Of a stretch of DNA of 64,000 nucleotides, positions 18,048-27,047 are shown piece after piece (positions within the stretch are counted from its first letter, which is position 1; each line of letters starts with the position of its first letter). Source of the stretch: Zoogloea sp. 1C4 (GTDB taxonomy: Bacteria; Pseudomonadota; Gammaproteobacteria; Burkholderiales; Rhodocyclaceae). The position numbers were made by a program, and so were the translations under genes. Below the pieces are notes generated by a model that saw nothing but the letters and a program-made list of their open reading frames with translations, was not told the DNA's origin and ran no database searches. The stretch lies in NCBI RefSeq assembly GCF_009469605.1, contig NZ_SSXU01000006.1:62001-126000 (forward strand). Direction: 5' to 3'.

Positions 18048-19067
18048 ATGGCTACCATCCTCGTGACCGGCGGCGCCGGCTACATCGGCTCCCACACCTG
18101 TGTCGAACTCCTCGCGGCCGGCTACGACGTGGTCGTGGTGGACAACTTCAGCAACAGCAAGCCCGAGGCCCTGCGCCGCGTCGAGGAGATCGCCGGGCGC
18201 AAGCTGGCGGCCTTCCACCGCGCCGACATCCGCGACAAGGCGGCGCTGCGCGAGATATTCGCCGCCCACGCCATCGAGTCGGTGATCCACTTCGCGGCCC
18301 TCAAGGCGGTCGGCGAATCCGTCGCCAAGCCGCTGATGTACTACGACAACAACATCGCCGGCACGGTGGCCCTGGCCGAGGTGATGGCCGAAGCGGGCGT
18401 CAAGTCGCTGGTCTTCAGTTCGTCGGCCACGGTGTATGGCGACCCGGCCAGCGTGCCGATCCGCGAGGATTTCCCCACCGGCCCAACCAATCCCTACGGC
18501 CGCACCAAGTGGATGATGGAGTTCGTGCTGTCCGATCTCGCCGCGGCCGACCCGGAATGGCGGGTGGCGCTGCTGCGCTACTTCAACCCGGTGGGCGCTC
18601 ACGCCAGCGGCCGGATCGGCGAAGACCCCAACGGTCTGCCCAACAACCTGATGCCCTACGTGAGCCAGGTGGCCGTCGGCCGCCTGCCGCTGCTGCGTGT
18701 CTTCGGCGGCGATTACCCGACGCCCGACGGCACTGGCGTGCGCGACTACATCCACGTGGTGGATCTGGCCGTCGGCCACGTGGCGGCGGTGCGCCGTCTG
18801 GCCGAGCGTCCGGGCGTGCTCACCGTCAATCTTGGCACCGGCGCGGGTTACAGCGTGATCGACGTGATCAAGGCCTTCGAGAAGGCCAGTGGTCGTCCGG
18901 TGCCCTACGAGATCGTTGCCCGACGCCCCGGTGACGTGGCTCAGTGCTACGCCGAGCCGACCCTTGCCGCTGAGGAGCTCGGCTGGCGTGCCACCCGTGG
19001 CATCGATGAGATGTGTGCCGACGCCTGGCGCTGGCAGAGCAGCAACCCGCAGGGGTACCCGGATTGA
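18048..19067 (+). CDS. galE: UDP-glucose 4-epimerase
   Basis: A 339-residue short-chain dehydrogenase-type epimerase. It has the NAD-binding [11 protein letters not shown] at residues 6-16, [20 protein letters not shown], the catalytic serine in [11 protein letters not shown] and YxxxK in [11 protein letters not shown], followed by [10 protein letters not shown] and [14 protein letters not shown]. It interconverts UDP-glucose and UDP-galactose, supplying sugars for lipopolysaccharide or exopolysaccharide. The start ATG at 18048 gives the standard length. It overlaps the next gene by 4 bp if that gene uses its TTG start. Confidence 0.97.
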   Translation: MATILVTGGAGYIGSHTCVELLAAGYDVVVVDNFSNSKPEALRRVEEIAGRKLAAFHRADIRDKAALREIFAAHAIESVIHFAALKAVGESVAKPLMYYDNNIAGTVALAEVMAEAGVKSLVFSSSATVYGDPASVPIREDFPTGPTNPYGRTKWMMEFVLSDLAAADPEWRVALLRYFNPVGAHASGRIGEDPNGLPNNLMPYVSQVAVGRLPLLRVFGGDYPTPDGTGVRDYIHVVDLAVGHVAAVRRLAERPGVLTVNLGTGAGYSVIDVIKAFEKASGRPVPYEIVARRPGDVAQCYAEPTLAAEELGWRATRGIDEMCADAWRWQSSNPQGYPD

Positions 19068-19447
19068 GCGACCTACCTCCCAGCGACGCCCTCAATGTGC
19101 TCGGCGGGCCCTTGCTCGCCTGCAGCTACGCGCCCCTCACCGGCTGGATGCGCACCGGCTGCTGCGAAGCCGACCCCAACGACATCGGCCGTCATCATGT
19201 GTGCGTGAAGGTGACGGCCGAGTTTCTGGCCTTCAGCAAGATGCGCGGCAACGATCTTTCCACGCCGCGGCCCGAGTTCCGCTTCGTCGGCCTCAAGCCT
19301 GGCGATCGCTGGTGCCTGTGTGCCTTGCGCTGGCGCGAGGCCTGGGAGGCGGGCATGGCGCCGCCGGTGGTCCTCGAATCCACCCACATGGCGGCGCTGG
19401 AGGTCATTCCCTTCGACGCCCTGCGGCGCCACGCCTATCAGGGCTGA
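19064..19447 (+). CDS. DUF2237 family protein
   Basis: A 127-residue protein using a TTG at 19064 that overlaps the galE stop (TTGA), with AGGGG upstream. An ATG at 19013 inside galE would add 17 residues that do not fit the family. The core matches DUF2237: [51 protein letters not shown] and [15 protein letters not shown], with conserved cysteines. Function is unknown. Its stop codon abuts the stop of dacB with no bases between (TGATCA), so the two genes converge without a terminator. Confidence 0.88.
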   Translation: MSDLPPSDALNVLGGPLLACSYAPLTGWMRTGCCEADPNDIGRHHVCVKVTAEFLAFSKMRGNDLSTPRPEFRFVGLKPGDRWCLCALRWREAWEAGMAPPVVLESTHMAALEVIPFDALRRHAYQG

Positions 19448-20878
19448 TCACAGCCCGGCGACCCACTCCATCAGCGCGTCCTGCGCCTCCCGCGCCGCGC
19501 CGGCGTTGGGGTGGTTGATCATCAGTACCACCACGTAGCGCCGGCCGCTGTTGGCGAGCACGTAGCCGGCAATGCTGCGCACGCCGTCAAGGGTGCCCGT
19601 CTTGACGTGGGCCGAACCCGCCGCGGCGCTGCCGGCCAGCCGTTTGCGCGCGGTGCCGTCGATGCCGGCCACCGGGAGCGACGAGATCAGCTCAGGCATC
19701 GTCCGGCTGCGCCACGCCGACTGCAGCATCTGGCCCAGGGTGGCGGCGGTGATGCGCTCGTTCCGCGACAGCCCTGCACCGTTCTCGATCACCAGCCCGG
19801 CTGTCGGGATGCCGTTGCTGGCCAGGCTGCGCTGGGCCGCCCGCGTGCCCGCAGCCACCGAATCCTCGCCCGGCTCGCTCACCGCGCCGAGGGTGGCGAG
19901 CACCTCCCGGGCGATCACGTTGTTCGACCACTTGTTCATGTCCCGCAGCACTTCTGGCAGCGCCGGCGAGACCGTCTCGACCAGCAGGCGGGCGTCGGGC
20001 GGCGTGCGACCGTCGCGGAAGCGCCCGCCGATCTCGCCGCCGAGTTCCTTCCAGATCGCCCGGAACATGCCCTCGAAGAGGCGGTCCGGCGGCAGTGGCG
20101 CGAGGTTCCAGTCGAAGGCCTCGGTGCAGCCCTGGGGCAGTGCGCCTTCAAGCGTCAGGCGGACGCCGCTGGCGACCTCGGCCTTGGTGGTCACGAGGGT
20201 GTTGGTCGGATCGCCGCAGCTGCCGTTCTGGCCGCGGCGGATCCGGTTGTCGATGACGAGGCCGGCCGGCAGCGGATCGCTGCTCACCCCGGCGCCGCCA
20301 GCGGTGGGCTGGACGCGCACCCGGATCGCCCCGTAGTCGATGGAAAGCGCATCAGCGCCGGCGTTGTAGGGGCGCAGCGGGCGCTGGTCGAAGATGCCCG
20401 GGTCGTGGGGCGGCAGGCGGAAGAAGCTGCGGTCGGTGATCACGTCGCCGTCGATGCGCCGCACGCCCTGGGCGCGCAGGTCGCGCAGGGCCAGCCACAG
20501 TCGCTCGCGGGACAGGCGCGGATCGCCGCCGCCGGTGATGTGGAGGTCGCCATGGAGCGTCTGCTGGCGAATGTCGGCGCGGGTGGCGAAGCGGGTCTTC
20601 CAGCTGAAGGCCGGCCCGAGGCGGTCGAGGGCGGCGAAGCTCGTCACCAGTTTCATCACCGAGGCCGGGTTCATCGGGTCCTGGATGCGCTGGGCGATGA
20701 CCGGCGGCGTGGCGTCCACGTCCTGAACCAGCACCGCTGCTGCGCTGCGGGGAACGCCGGCCTGGGCGAGGCTGGCGTCCAGTGCCGCGGGCCAGTTGTC
20801 CGCGAAGGCGGGCAGGGCACCGCCGAGCAGGGTGGCGAAGAGGATCCTTTGGGCGAGGCGGCGGGGCAGGGCGGGCAT
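19448..20878 (-). CDS. dacB: D-alanyl-D-alanine carboxypeptidase/endopeptidase (PBP4 type)
   Basis: A 476-residue protein from ATG 20878 (GGAA 9 nt upstream); the frame further upstream only offers a TTG. It has a signal peptide (about 1-26, ending PAFA), the SxxK motif S73-V-M-K76, the SxN motif in KWSNNVI, and the KTG motif in HVKTGTLDG. The large insertion between SxxK and SxN is typical of the PBP4 (S13) family. It cleaves D-Ala-D-Ala peptides and cross-links in the periplasm during peptidoglycan remodelling. It is transcribed convergently with galE-DUF2237 and divergently from petABC. Confidence 0.94.
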   Translation of the reverse strand: MPALPRRLAQRILFATLLGGALPAFADNWPAALDASLAQAGVPRSAAAVLVQDVDATPPVIAQRIQDPMNPASVMKLVTSFAALDRLGPAFSWKTRFATRADIRQQTLHGDLHITGGGDPRLSRERLWLALRDLRAQGVRRIDGDVITDRSFFRLPPHDPGIFDQRPLRPYNAGADALSIDYGAIRVRVQPTAGGAGVSSDPLPAGLVIDNRIRRGQNGSCGDPTNTLVTTKAEVASGVRLTLEGALPQGCTEAFDWNLAPLPPDRLFEGMFRAIWKELGGEIGGRFRDGRTPPDARLLVETVSPALPEVLRDMNKWSNNVIAREVLATLGAVSEPGEDSVAAGTRAAQRSLASNGIPTAGLVIENGAGLSRNERITAATLGQMLQSAWRSRTMPELISSLPVAGIDGTARKRLAGSAAAGSAHVKTGTLDGVRSIAGYVLANSGRRYVVVLMINHPNAGAAREAQDALMEWVAGL

Positions 20879-21082
20879 CAAATGGCGTTCCGGCAGCAAC
20901 AGGGAGGCGGCCGCGATTATGCCCGACGGCCTTCAAGCCCTTGCTGCGGCGCCAAAAAAATTGCGCCTGACAGGGCGCAAAGTTCGATCCGGATGCCCTC
21001 CGGTTAGCCCCGAAACCCGAATAATCTCCAATGCTGGCGCGGGTTTAGCAGGCTGGCCCTTTTTTTAGGGCGGGTATTTCGC

Positions 21083-21088
21083 TATACT
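21083..21088 (+). promoter_or_regulatory. Candidate -10 box of petABC
   Basis: TATACT lies 57 bp upstream of the petA start in an AT-richer zone. The expected -35 position holds only a T tract (around 21060-21066), so the -35 match is weak. The rest of the 266-bp dacB-petA gap shows nothing else clear. Confidence 0.45.
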
Positions 21089-21144
21089 CCGCAGGTTTTC
21101 CGTATTGCGATCTTCGAAGTCTCTTTTATTGAGGTTAGTGGGCC

Positions 21145-21738
21145 ATGAGCGTGGATCAAAAAGTGGATGCGGGTCGGCGCCAGCTGTTGCTGGTGACGTC
21201 GGCTGCGGGGGGCGTGGGCGCTGTAGCCGCCGCCGTACCGTTTGTCGCGAGCCTGACGCCGTCCGAACGAGCCAAGGCAGCCGGTGCTCCGGTTGAGGTG
21301 GATATCAGCAAGCTGCAGCCCGGTCAGATGATGACCGTCGAGTGGCGCGGCAAGCCGGTCTGGATCATCAACCGGACCAAGGAAATGCTGGATTCTCTGA
21401 AGAAGACCGATAGCGAGGTCAGCGATCCGAAATCCGAGAAGCCGATGCAGCCGGCTTATGCCCAGAACGAAACCCGTTCCATCAAGCCGGAAATCCTGGT
21501 GGCGGTCGGTATCTGCACGCACTTGGGCTGTTCGCCGTCCGATAAGTTCAAGACTGGCGCCGAAAGTGGTGTCGCGGCCGACTGGCCGGGTGGCTTCCTG
21601 TGCCCCTGTCACGGTTCGACCTTCGACATGGCTGGCCGGGTGTACAAGAGCAAGCCGGCGCCGGACAACCTCGAGATCCCGCCGCACAAGTATCTGAGCG
21701 ACGCCAAGATCATCATCGGCGAAGACGGAAAGGCATAA
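21145..21738 (+). CDS. petA: Ubiquinol-cytochrome c reductase, Rieske iron-sulfur subunit
   Basis: A 197-residue protein with a twin-arginine-type N-terminal anchor (GRRQLLLVTSAAGGVGAVA, residues 10-28). The [2Fe-2S] cluster ligands are C124 and H126 in CTHLGC (disulfide partner C129) and C153 and H156 in CPCHGS (disulfide partner C155). It takes electrons from ubiquinol and passes them to cytochrome c1 in the bc1 complex. It is the first gene of petABC, with petB starting 3 bp after its stop. Length and motifs are fully typical of proteobacterial Rieske proteins. Confidence 0.98.
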   Translation: MSVDQKVDAGRRQLLLVTSAAGGVGAVAAAVPFVASLTPSERAKAAGAPVEVDISKLQPGQMMTVEWRGKPVWIINRTKEMLDSLKKTDSEVSDPKSEKPMQPAYAQNETRSIKPEILVAVGICTHLGCSPSDKFKTGAESGVAADWPGGFLCPCHGSTFDMAGRVYKSKPAPDNLEIPPHKYLSDAKIIIGEDGKA

Positions 21739-21741
21739 ACG

Positions 21742-23007
21742 ATGACGACCAAATCTCAAGCGGTTTTGGACTGGATCGACGCGCGCTTCCCGCTGACGTC
21801 GACCATCAAGGGCCACCTGACCGAGTACTACGCGCCCAAGAACTTCAACTTCTGGTACTTCTTCGGCTCGCTGGCCCTGCTGGTGCTGGTGATACAGATC
21901 GTGACCGGCATCTTCCTGGTCATGCACTACAAGCCGGATGCCTCCCTGAACGCCTCCGGTGTGCCGGTGGCCTTCGCCTCCGTCGAGTACATCATGCGCG
22001 ACGTGCCGGGCGGCTGGCTCATCCGCTACATGCACTCCACCGGCGCTTCGGCGTTCTTCATCGTGGTGTACCTGCACATGTTCCGCGGCCTGCTCTACGG
22101 TTCCTACCGCAAGCCCCGCGAACTCATCTGGATCTTCGGCACCCTGATCTTCCTGGCGCTGATGGCTGAAGCCTTCATGGGCTACCTGCTGCCCTGGGGT
22201 CAGATGTCCTTCTGGGGCGCCCAGGTGATCGTGAACCTGTTCTCCGCGATCCCCGTCATCGGTCCCGACCTCTCCGTCGTGATTCGCGGCGACTTCGTGG
22301 TGTCCGACGCGACCCTGAACCGCTTCTTCTCCTTCCACGTCATCGCCGTGCCGCTGATCCTCATCGGCCTGGTTGCTGCCCACATCGTTGCCCTGCACGA
22401 AGTCGGCTCCAACAACCCGGATGGCGTCGAGATCAAGAAGAAGAAGGGCGCTGACGGCCATCCGCTGGACGGCATCCCCTTCCACCCGTACTACACCGTG
22501 AAGGACATCGTTGGCGTCGTCGGCTTCCTGATCGTCTTCTCCTTCATCGTGTTCTTCGCGCCTGAAGGCGGCGGCTACTTCCTGGAGTTCAACAACTTCA
22601 TCCCGGCCGACCCGCTGAAGACCCCGCCGCACATCGCACCGGTCTGGTACTTCACCCCGTTCTACTCGATCCTGCGTGCTGTTACCTACCCGCTGTTCGG
22701 TATCGACGCCAAGTTCTGGGGTGTGGTCGCCATGGGCGCCGCGGTGGTGATCATCGCTTTCCTGCCGTGGCTCGACCGCAGCCCGGTGAAGTCGATCCGT
22801 TACAAGGGCGGCCTCTTCAAGCTGATCCTGACGGTCTTCATCATCGCCTTCTTCATCCTCGGCTACCTGGGCGTGCTGCCCCCGACCCCGGGCCGCACCA
22901 TCGTTTCGCAGATCTGCTCGGTGATCTACTTCGGCTTCTTCCTGCTGATGCCGTGGTACTCCAAGATGGACAAGTGCAAGCCCGAGCCTGATCGTGTGAC
23001 CGGTTAA
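21742..23007 (+). CDS. petB: Cytochrome b subunit of the bc1 complex
   Basis: A 421-residue polytopic protein with at least eight hydrophobic helices. Haem ligands are recognisable as paired histidines in helix B (RYMHSTGAS, VYLHMFRGL) and helix D (FFSFHVIAVPL, AAHIVALHEVG). The Qo-site PEW-type motif appears as PADPLKTPPHIAP with WYFTPFYSILRA. It forms the quinone-oxidising and reducing core. It lies between petA and petC, overlapping the petC start by one base. Confidence 0.98.
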   Translation: MTTKSQAVLDWIDARFPLTSTIKGHLTEYYAPKNFNFWYFFGSLALLVLVIQIVTGIFLVMHYKPDASLNASGVPVAFASVEYIMRDVPGGWLIRYMHSTGASAFFIVVYLHMFRGLLYGSYRKPRELIWIFGTLIFLALMAEAFMGYLLPWGQMSFWGAQVIVNLFSAIPVIGPDLSVVIRGDFVVSDATLNRFFSFHVIAVPLILIGLVAAHIVALHEVGSNNPDGVEIKKKKGADGHPLDGIPFHPYYTVKDIVGVVGFLIVFSFIVFFAPEGGGYFLEFNNFIPADPLKTPPHIAPVWYFTPFYSILRAVTYPLFGIDAKFWGVVAMGAAVVIIAFLPWLDRSPVKSIRYKGGLFKLILTVFIIAFFILGYLGVLPPTPGRTIVSQICSVIYFGFFLLMPWYSKMDKCKPEPDRVTG

Positions 23008-23765
23008 TGAGAATGAAAGCCATGAAAAAACTTTTGACGTCTCTTCTGTTCGCACCGCTGCTTGCGCTGGCCAGCGGCCCCGAACTGCACCTGGACAAGG
23101 CTCCGGTTTCCACCGAGCCGGCTGCGCTGCAAAACGGCGCCAAGCTCTTTGTCAATTACTGCCTGAACTGCCACGGCGCCAGCTACATGCGCTACAACCG
23201 GCTGCAGCAGATCGGTTTGTCCGAACAGATGATCAAGGACAACCTGATGTTCACCGCCGACAAGATCGGCGAGCCGATGCGCATCGCGATGCAGCGTGAC
23301 GAGGCCAAGGTCTGGTTCGGTGCTGCGCCTCCGGATCTGACCGTGATCTCCCGCTCCCGCGCTTCCGAGTTCGGCAGCGGCGCCGACTGGCTGTACACCT
23401 ACCTGCGCGGTTTCTACCGTGACAGCGAGCGTCCGACCGGCTGGAACAACGTGGTTTTCGAGAACGTCGGCATGCCGCACGTCCTCTACGAACTGCAGGG
23501 TGAGCAGGTTGCCAAGGTCGAGGAAAAGGATGACGGTCACGGCGGCAAGACCAAAGTGATCCATCTCGAGCAGGGCAAGCCCGGCACCATGTCCAAGGAA
23601 GACTACGACAAGTCCGTTGCCGACCTCGTCTCCTTCCTGACCTGGATGGGTGAGCCGATGGCCGAAACGCGCAAGTCGATCGGTTCGATCGTCATCGCGT
23701 TCCTTGGTGTTCTTTTTGTCCTGTCGTATCTTCTGAAGAAGAACTACTGGAAGGACATTCATTAA
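23007..23765 (+). CDS. petC: Cytochrome c1 subunit of the bc1 complex
   Basis: A 252-residue protein with a signal peptide (about 1-23), one covalent haem site (C52-L-N-C55-H56), and a C-terminal membrane anchor (about 228-246, GSIVIAFLGVLFVLSYLL). It receives electrons from the Rieske protein and passes them to soluble cytochrome c. The start at 23007 shares a base with the petB stop. An internal ATG at 23022 that begins MKKLLTSLL is an equally good start. Confidence 0.97.
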   Translation: MRMKAMKKLLTSLLFAPLLALASGPELHLDKAPVSTEPAALQNGAKLFVNYCLNCHGASYMRYNRLQQIGLSEQMIKDNLMFTADKIGEPMRIAMQRDEAKVWFGAAPPDLTVISRSRASEFGSGADWLYTYLRGFYRDSERPTGWNNVVFENVGMPHVLYELQGEQVAKVEEKDDGHGGKTKVIHLEQGKPGTMSKEDYDKSVADLVSFLTWMGEPMAETRKSIGSIVIAFLGVLFVLSYLLKKNYWKDIH

Positions 23766-23814
23766 TCGGCCGGTGCATTCAAGCCGATGCAATCTCTTGC
23801 TGCAACTGAGCAAG

Positions 23815-23843
23815 ACGCACCACGCGCCCGGCGCGTGGTGCGT
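23815..23843 (+). repeat. Strong 13-bp inverted repeat between petC and sspA
   Basis: The arms ACGCACCACGCGC and GCGCGTGGTGCGT are perfectly complementary with a CCG loop, about 50 bp after the petC stop and 31 bp before the sspA start. There is no T run afterwards, so it may stabilise the pet mRNA 3' end, act as a weak terminator, or affect sspA translation. Confidence 0.85.
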
Positions 23844-23873
23844 GATTCAGAGTATCCGTGGGGTAACACAACG

Positions 23874-24470
23874 ATGATGAATTTGTATTCCGGAACGACA
23901 GATCCTTTTAGTCACCGGTGTCGTATCGTGCTCTTTGAAAAGGGCATGGATTTCCAGGTGATTGATGTCGATCTCTTCAACAAACCGGAAGACATCGCCG
24001 TCATCAACCCGTACAACCGGGTTCCTGTGCTGGTTGATCGTGATCTCGTGCTTTACGAGTCCAACATCATCAACGAGTACATCGACGAGCGTTTCCCGCA
24101 TCCCCAGCTGATGCCGCCCGACCCGATCATGCGTGCCCGGGCCCGTCAGTTGCTGCATACCTTTGAACTTGAGCTGTTTTCCCACATCGACGCCCTCGAA
24201 AAGAATCCCAAGGGTGCCGAGAAGGAGCGTGCTCACGTTCGCGACCAGCTGACCCAGCTGGCGCCCATGTTCACCAAGCAGAAGTTCCTGCTGGGCGAAG
24301 AGTTCTCGATGCTCGACGTGGCGATCGCACCGCTGCTGTGGCGTCTGGATCACTACGGCATCGAACTGCCGCGTTCTGCGGCACCGCTGATGAAGTACGC
24401 GGAGCGCATCTTCAGTCGCCAGGGTTTCATCGACGCGATGACCCCGTCGGAGAAGGTGATGCGGCGCTGA
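23874..24470 (+). CDS. sspA: Stringent starvation protein A (GST-fold)
   Basis: A 198-residue glutathione-S-transferase-like protein. The thioredoxin-fold N-terminus (LYSGTTDPFSHRCRIVLFEKGMD, only partly quoted) has the conserved NPYNRVPVLVDRDLVLYESNIINEY motif split across residues 48-73. The helical C-terminal domain carries FLLGEEFSMLDVAIAPLLWRL. SspA binds RNA polymerase rather than glutathione and supports acid tolerance and survival in E. coli. It is followed by sspB after 148 bp, and the petABC-sspA-sspB order is characteristic of betaproteobacteria. Two adjacent ATG codons make the exact start uncertain by one residue. Confidence 0.95.
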   Translation: MMNLYSGTTDPFSHRCRIVLFEKGMDFQVIDVDLFNKPEDIAVINPYNRVPVLVDRDLVLYESNIINEYIDERFPHPQLMPPDPIMRARARQLLHTFELELFSHIDALEKNPKGAEKERAHVRDQLTQLAPMFTKQKFLLGEEFSMLDVAIAPLLWRLDHYGIELPRSAAPLMKYAERIFSRQGFIDAMTPSEKVMRR

Positions 24471-24618
24471 TTGCCGATCCGGGGCCGCTTCAGACGTCGC
24501 GGCCCCGATGCTTTTCTGGTGCCCGTTCCGACCGCCATCAGGCAGTGTCCTTCAAGCAATTCCCGCGACCACCGGTCGGTCGGCTCGTCAGGGTTAAACT
24601 GGCTGGAAAGTTCGACTC

Positions 24619-25065
24619 ATGAGTGAAATCTCCACCAAGCCTTATCTGGTCCGTGCCATCTATCAGTGGTGTGCCGATCAGGGGCTGACGCCCTACATCT
24701 CGGTGGCCGTCGATCGGCACACGATGGTGCCCCGGCAGTTCGTCCAGGATGGTCAGATCGTCCTCAACATCAGCCCCGACGCCACCCAGAGCCTCGTGAT
24801 CGGCAACGAGCTGATCGCCTTTCAGGCGCGTTTTGGCGGCATCGCGCAGAACATCTCGGTTCCGGTCGACAACGTGACCGCGATCTACGCTCGCGAGAAC
24901 GGCCACGGCATGGCCTTCGAGGTGGCCGGGGTGCCCGCTCATGACGCCGAGCTCGAAGCCGAGACTGAATCCGTCGTGTCCGGCGAGGCGCCTGAACTGT
25001 CCGCAACCGATGAGCGGCCCGAGCCCCCGAAGGGTGGCCGCAGCCACCTGAAGCTAGTCAAGTAG
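24619..25065 (+). CDS. sspB: ClpXP protease specificity-enhancing factor SspB
   Basis: A 148-residue adaptor. The N-terminal domain (about 5-112; KPYLVRAIYQWCADQGLTPY, VPRQFVQDGQIVLNISPDA, GNELIAFQARFGG) binds ssrA-tagged proteins. A flexible acidic linker (about 115-138) leads to the C-terminal ClpX-docking peptide HLKLVK, equivalent to the LRVVK tail of E. coli SspB. It delivers stalled-ribosome products to ClpXP. It lies directly downstream of sspA. Confidence 0.95.
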   Translation: MSEISTKPYLVRAIYQWCADQGLTPYISVAVDRHTMVPRQFVQDGQIVLNISPDATQSLVIGNELIAFQARFGGIAQNISVPVDNVTAIYARENGHGMAFEVAGVPAHDAELEAETESVVSGEAPELSATDERPEPPKGGRSHLKLVK

Positions 25066-25169
25066 GGTCTGCCGCCGGCGGCTTGATCTTGCTCAGGGAG
25101 CCGCGTGTCCGCGCGGGCGTAAAGTAGCTCCCCTTATCCGCATTAACCCACGCTTTGAGGTTTCCCGAC

Positions 25170-25676
25170 ATGGCTGCCATGGAATGGTCTGAAAAACTCG
25201 TTCTCGGTCTGGCGCCGATGGATCAGACCCACGTCGAATTCGTCGACGCCTACAATCGTCTGCTCAATGTTTCGGGCGCCGAGCTGCTCGCCGAGATGGA
25301 CGTGTTCATCGCCCACACCGTCGAACACTTCGACCAGGAAAATCGCTGGATGGAGCAGATCGGTTTCCCAGCCTGTCACAAGGCCGAGCACGACCGTGTG
25401 CTGGCCGTCTGTCAGGATGTGCGCAAGCGCATGGAGCGTGGTGATGAAGCGCTCGGCCGCCAGCTGATCCGTGAACTGCCCGTATGGTTCGACAACCACG
25501 TGGCGACGATGGACGCCGCCTTGTCGTCCTACATCGAGTCCATCGGCTTCGATACCGAAACCGGCGAGATCCGCAACCCGCCGCAGGCCGACTGCGAGGA
25601 TGGCTCGTCCTCCTGCTGCACGCCGCCCGCCAAGGCGGAAGAGGCCGCGCCGGCGCCTGAAGGTCAGCCGGCCTGA
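25170..25676 (+). CDS. Bacteriohemerythrin
   Basis: A 168-residue protein starting at ATG 25170 (GAGG about 11 nt upstream). All seven di-iron ligands of hemerythrins are visible: H21, H53 and E57 (EHFDQE), H70 and H74 (HKAEH), H110 and D115 (HVATMD). It should bind O2 reversibly, as a sensor, carrier or scavenger. Beyond the four-helix domain (about 1-125), a 40-residue tail contains a cysteine cluster (DCEDGSSSCCTPP) that is not part of the core fold. It stands between sspB and a DUF1992 gene. Confidence 0.94.
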   Translation: MAAMEWSEKLVLGLAPMDQTHVEFVDAYNRLLNVSGAELLAEMDVFIAHTVEHFDQENRWMEQIGFPACHKAEHDRVLAVCQDVRKRMERGDEALGRQLIRELPVWFDNHVATMDAALSSYIESIGFDTETGEIRNPPQADCEDGSSSCCTPPAKAEEAAPAPEGQPA

Positions 25677-25700
25677 TCCTCGCGTTTGGCGGGGCTGGCG

Positions 25701-26093
25701 ATGAGCATCTTCGACGTCCTTGCCGAAGAGCGCATCCGCGCAGCGCTGGCCCGGGGTGAGCTGTCCGGGCTACCCGGTGAAGGGCGGCCGCTGGTGTTCG
25801 AGGATGACTGCCTCGTCCCCGCCGAGGCGCGGATGGCCAACAAGATCCTCCGCAACGCCGGCTATATTCCACCGGCCCTGGCGGACCTGAACGAACTCCG
25901 GACCCTCGCCCAGAGCCTGGCAACGGAGCAGGATGCACCCACGGCGGCCCGGCGCATGCGCCGGATGACCCGGCTCCTGTTGCAGCTCGAGGCAGCCGGA
26001 CTCTCTCATGTGTCTTCGGCGCTCCTGAAACGCGTCGGCGGGCCCGCCGATTTGCCGAAATTGCATTCCTCCGGCGAATTGCCCCTAAAGTAG
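25701..26093 (+). CDS. DUF1992 (DnaJ-homologue subfamily C member 28-like) protein
   Basis: A 130-residue protein from ATG 25701, 24 bp after the hemerythrin gene. The N-terminal half (IFDVLAEERIRAALARGELS, GLPGEGRPLVFEDD) is the DUF1992 core, with the family's GLPGxGxPL motif and a following helix (RMANKILRNAGYIPP). Function is unknown in bacteria; the name comes from eukaryotic DNAJC28, but no J-domain is present here. The C-terminal part is a helical region without recognisable motifs. Confidence 0.85.
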   Translation: MSIFDVLAEERIRAALARGELSGLPGEGRPLVFEDDCLVPAEARMANKILRNAGYIPPALADLNELRTLAQSLATEQDAPTAARRMRRMTRLLLQLEAAGLSHVSSALLKRVGGPADLPKLHSSGELPLK

Positions 26094-26146
26094 TGGCGCC
26101 CTGCTGACGATATGTCGCTCACTCGTGTTCACATGGCAGGTGGGTG

Positions 26147-27028
26147 ATGTCTTTCGTTCGTGTCAATAGTGGTGAAGTGGAGATCGGGCAACCGGTTCCT
26201 TGGGCGCTATACGACGACAGGAAGCAGCTGCTGCTTGCCCGCGGCGTTGTCGTCGAGACGGAAACCCAGAAAAGGGCGTTGATGGAGCGTGGCTTGTTCC
26301 GCAAGCTGCAGATCAGCGAGACCAGGCTCAACACCGAAAGTGGTGGTGACAAGCCGAGCGAAAGTTCGTTTGCCTTCGATGACGTACGGCTCGATATCGG
26401 CGACACCCTCCAGCTCCAGTCCCAGGGCGACACGGCGCAGTCGCGTTACTACGTCAAGCTGATTGGCTATCTCAAGGGCAAGAGCATCATCGTGTCCACG
26501 CCGTCGGTGGATGGCAAGGTGCTGCTGATGCGTGAAGGGCAGGCCTTTGTCGTCCGGATGTTCTCCGGCAAGAGCGTCTACGCTTTTGGCACGACGATCT
26601 ACAAGGTCGCCAACGTGCCCTTTCCCCATCTGCACCTTAGCTATCCCAGCCAGGTCCGTGGTCTGGTGGTCCGTCGCGGGGCTCGCGCGCGGGTCAATCT
26701 GATCTGCGCCGTCACCGGCGCGGATGGTCGCGCTCACGCCGCGTCGCTGGTGGATCTGAGTACCGGCGGTGCGATGCTCACCGCCAAGACGCCGGTGGGG
26801 AAAAAGGATGACAGTATCTCGATCAAGTTTCGGGTGACGGTGAGTGATGTGGAGGAGTATCTCACCGTACCGGCCGTGCTCCGGTCTGTGCATGCCACCG
26901 CGGTCGCCGAGGGCGAAGTTCCCCAGGTGACTCACGGCGTTCAGTTTGGCGACATTCCCTATTCCGAGCAGGTCGTGCTCTCGGCCTTCGTCTATCGCGC
27001 CCTGTTCGAGGAGACCGCCGAGGTCTGA
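26147..27028 (+). CDS. PilZ-domain c-di-GMP receptor protein (YcgR-like)
   Basis: A 293-residue protein from ATG 26147 with AGGTGGG upstream. Residues about 75-160 look like the YcgR-N (PilZN) beta-barrel. The PilZ domain follows with both c-di-GMP-binding motifs: R176xxxR180 (RRGAR) and D203-L-S205-T-G-G208. It is therefore predicted to bind c-di-GMP. YcgR-like proteins can brake flagellar motors, but other PilZ proteins act on polysaccharide or pili, and no flagellar gene is nearby. The first 60 residues form a separate N-terminal module I do not recognise. Confidence 0.88.
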   Translation: MSFVRVNSGEVEIGQPVPWALYDDRKQLLLARGVVVETETQKRALMERGLFRKLQISETRLNTESGGDKPSESSFAFDDVRLDIGDTLQLQSQGDTAQSRYYVKLIGYLKGKSIIVSTPSVDGKVLLMREGQAFVVRMFSGKSVYAFGTTIYKVANVPFPHLHLSYPSQVRGLVVRRGARARVNLICAVTGADGRAHAASLVDLSTGGAMLTAKTPVGKKDDSISIKFRVTVSDVEEYLTVPAVLRSVHATAVAEGEVPQVTHGVQFGDIPYSEQVVLSAFVYRALFEETAEV

Positions 27029-27047
27029 TTCCGTCGGACCTCGGGCC

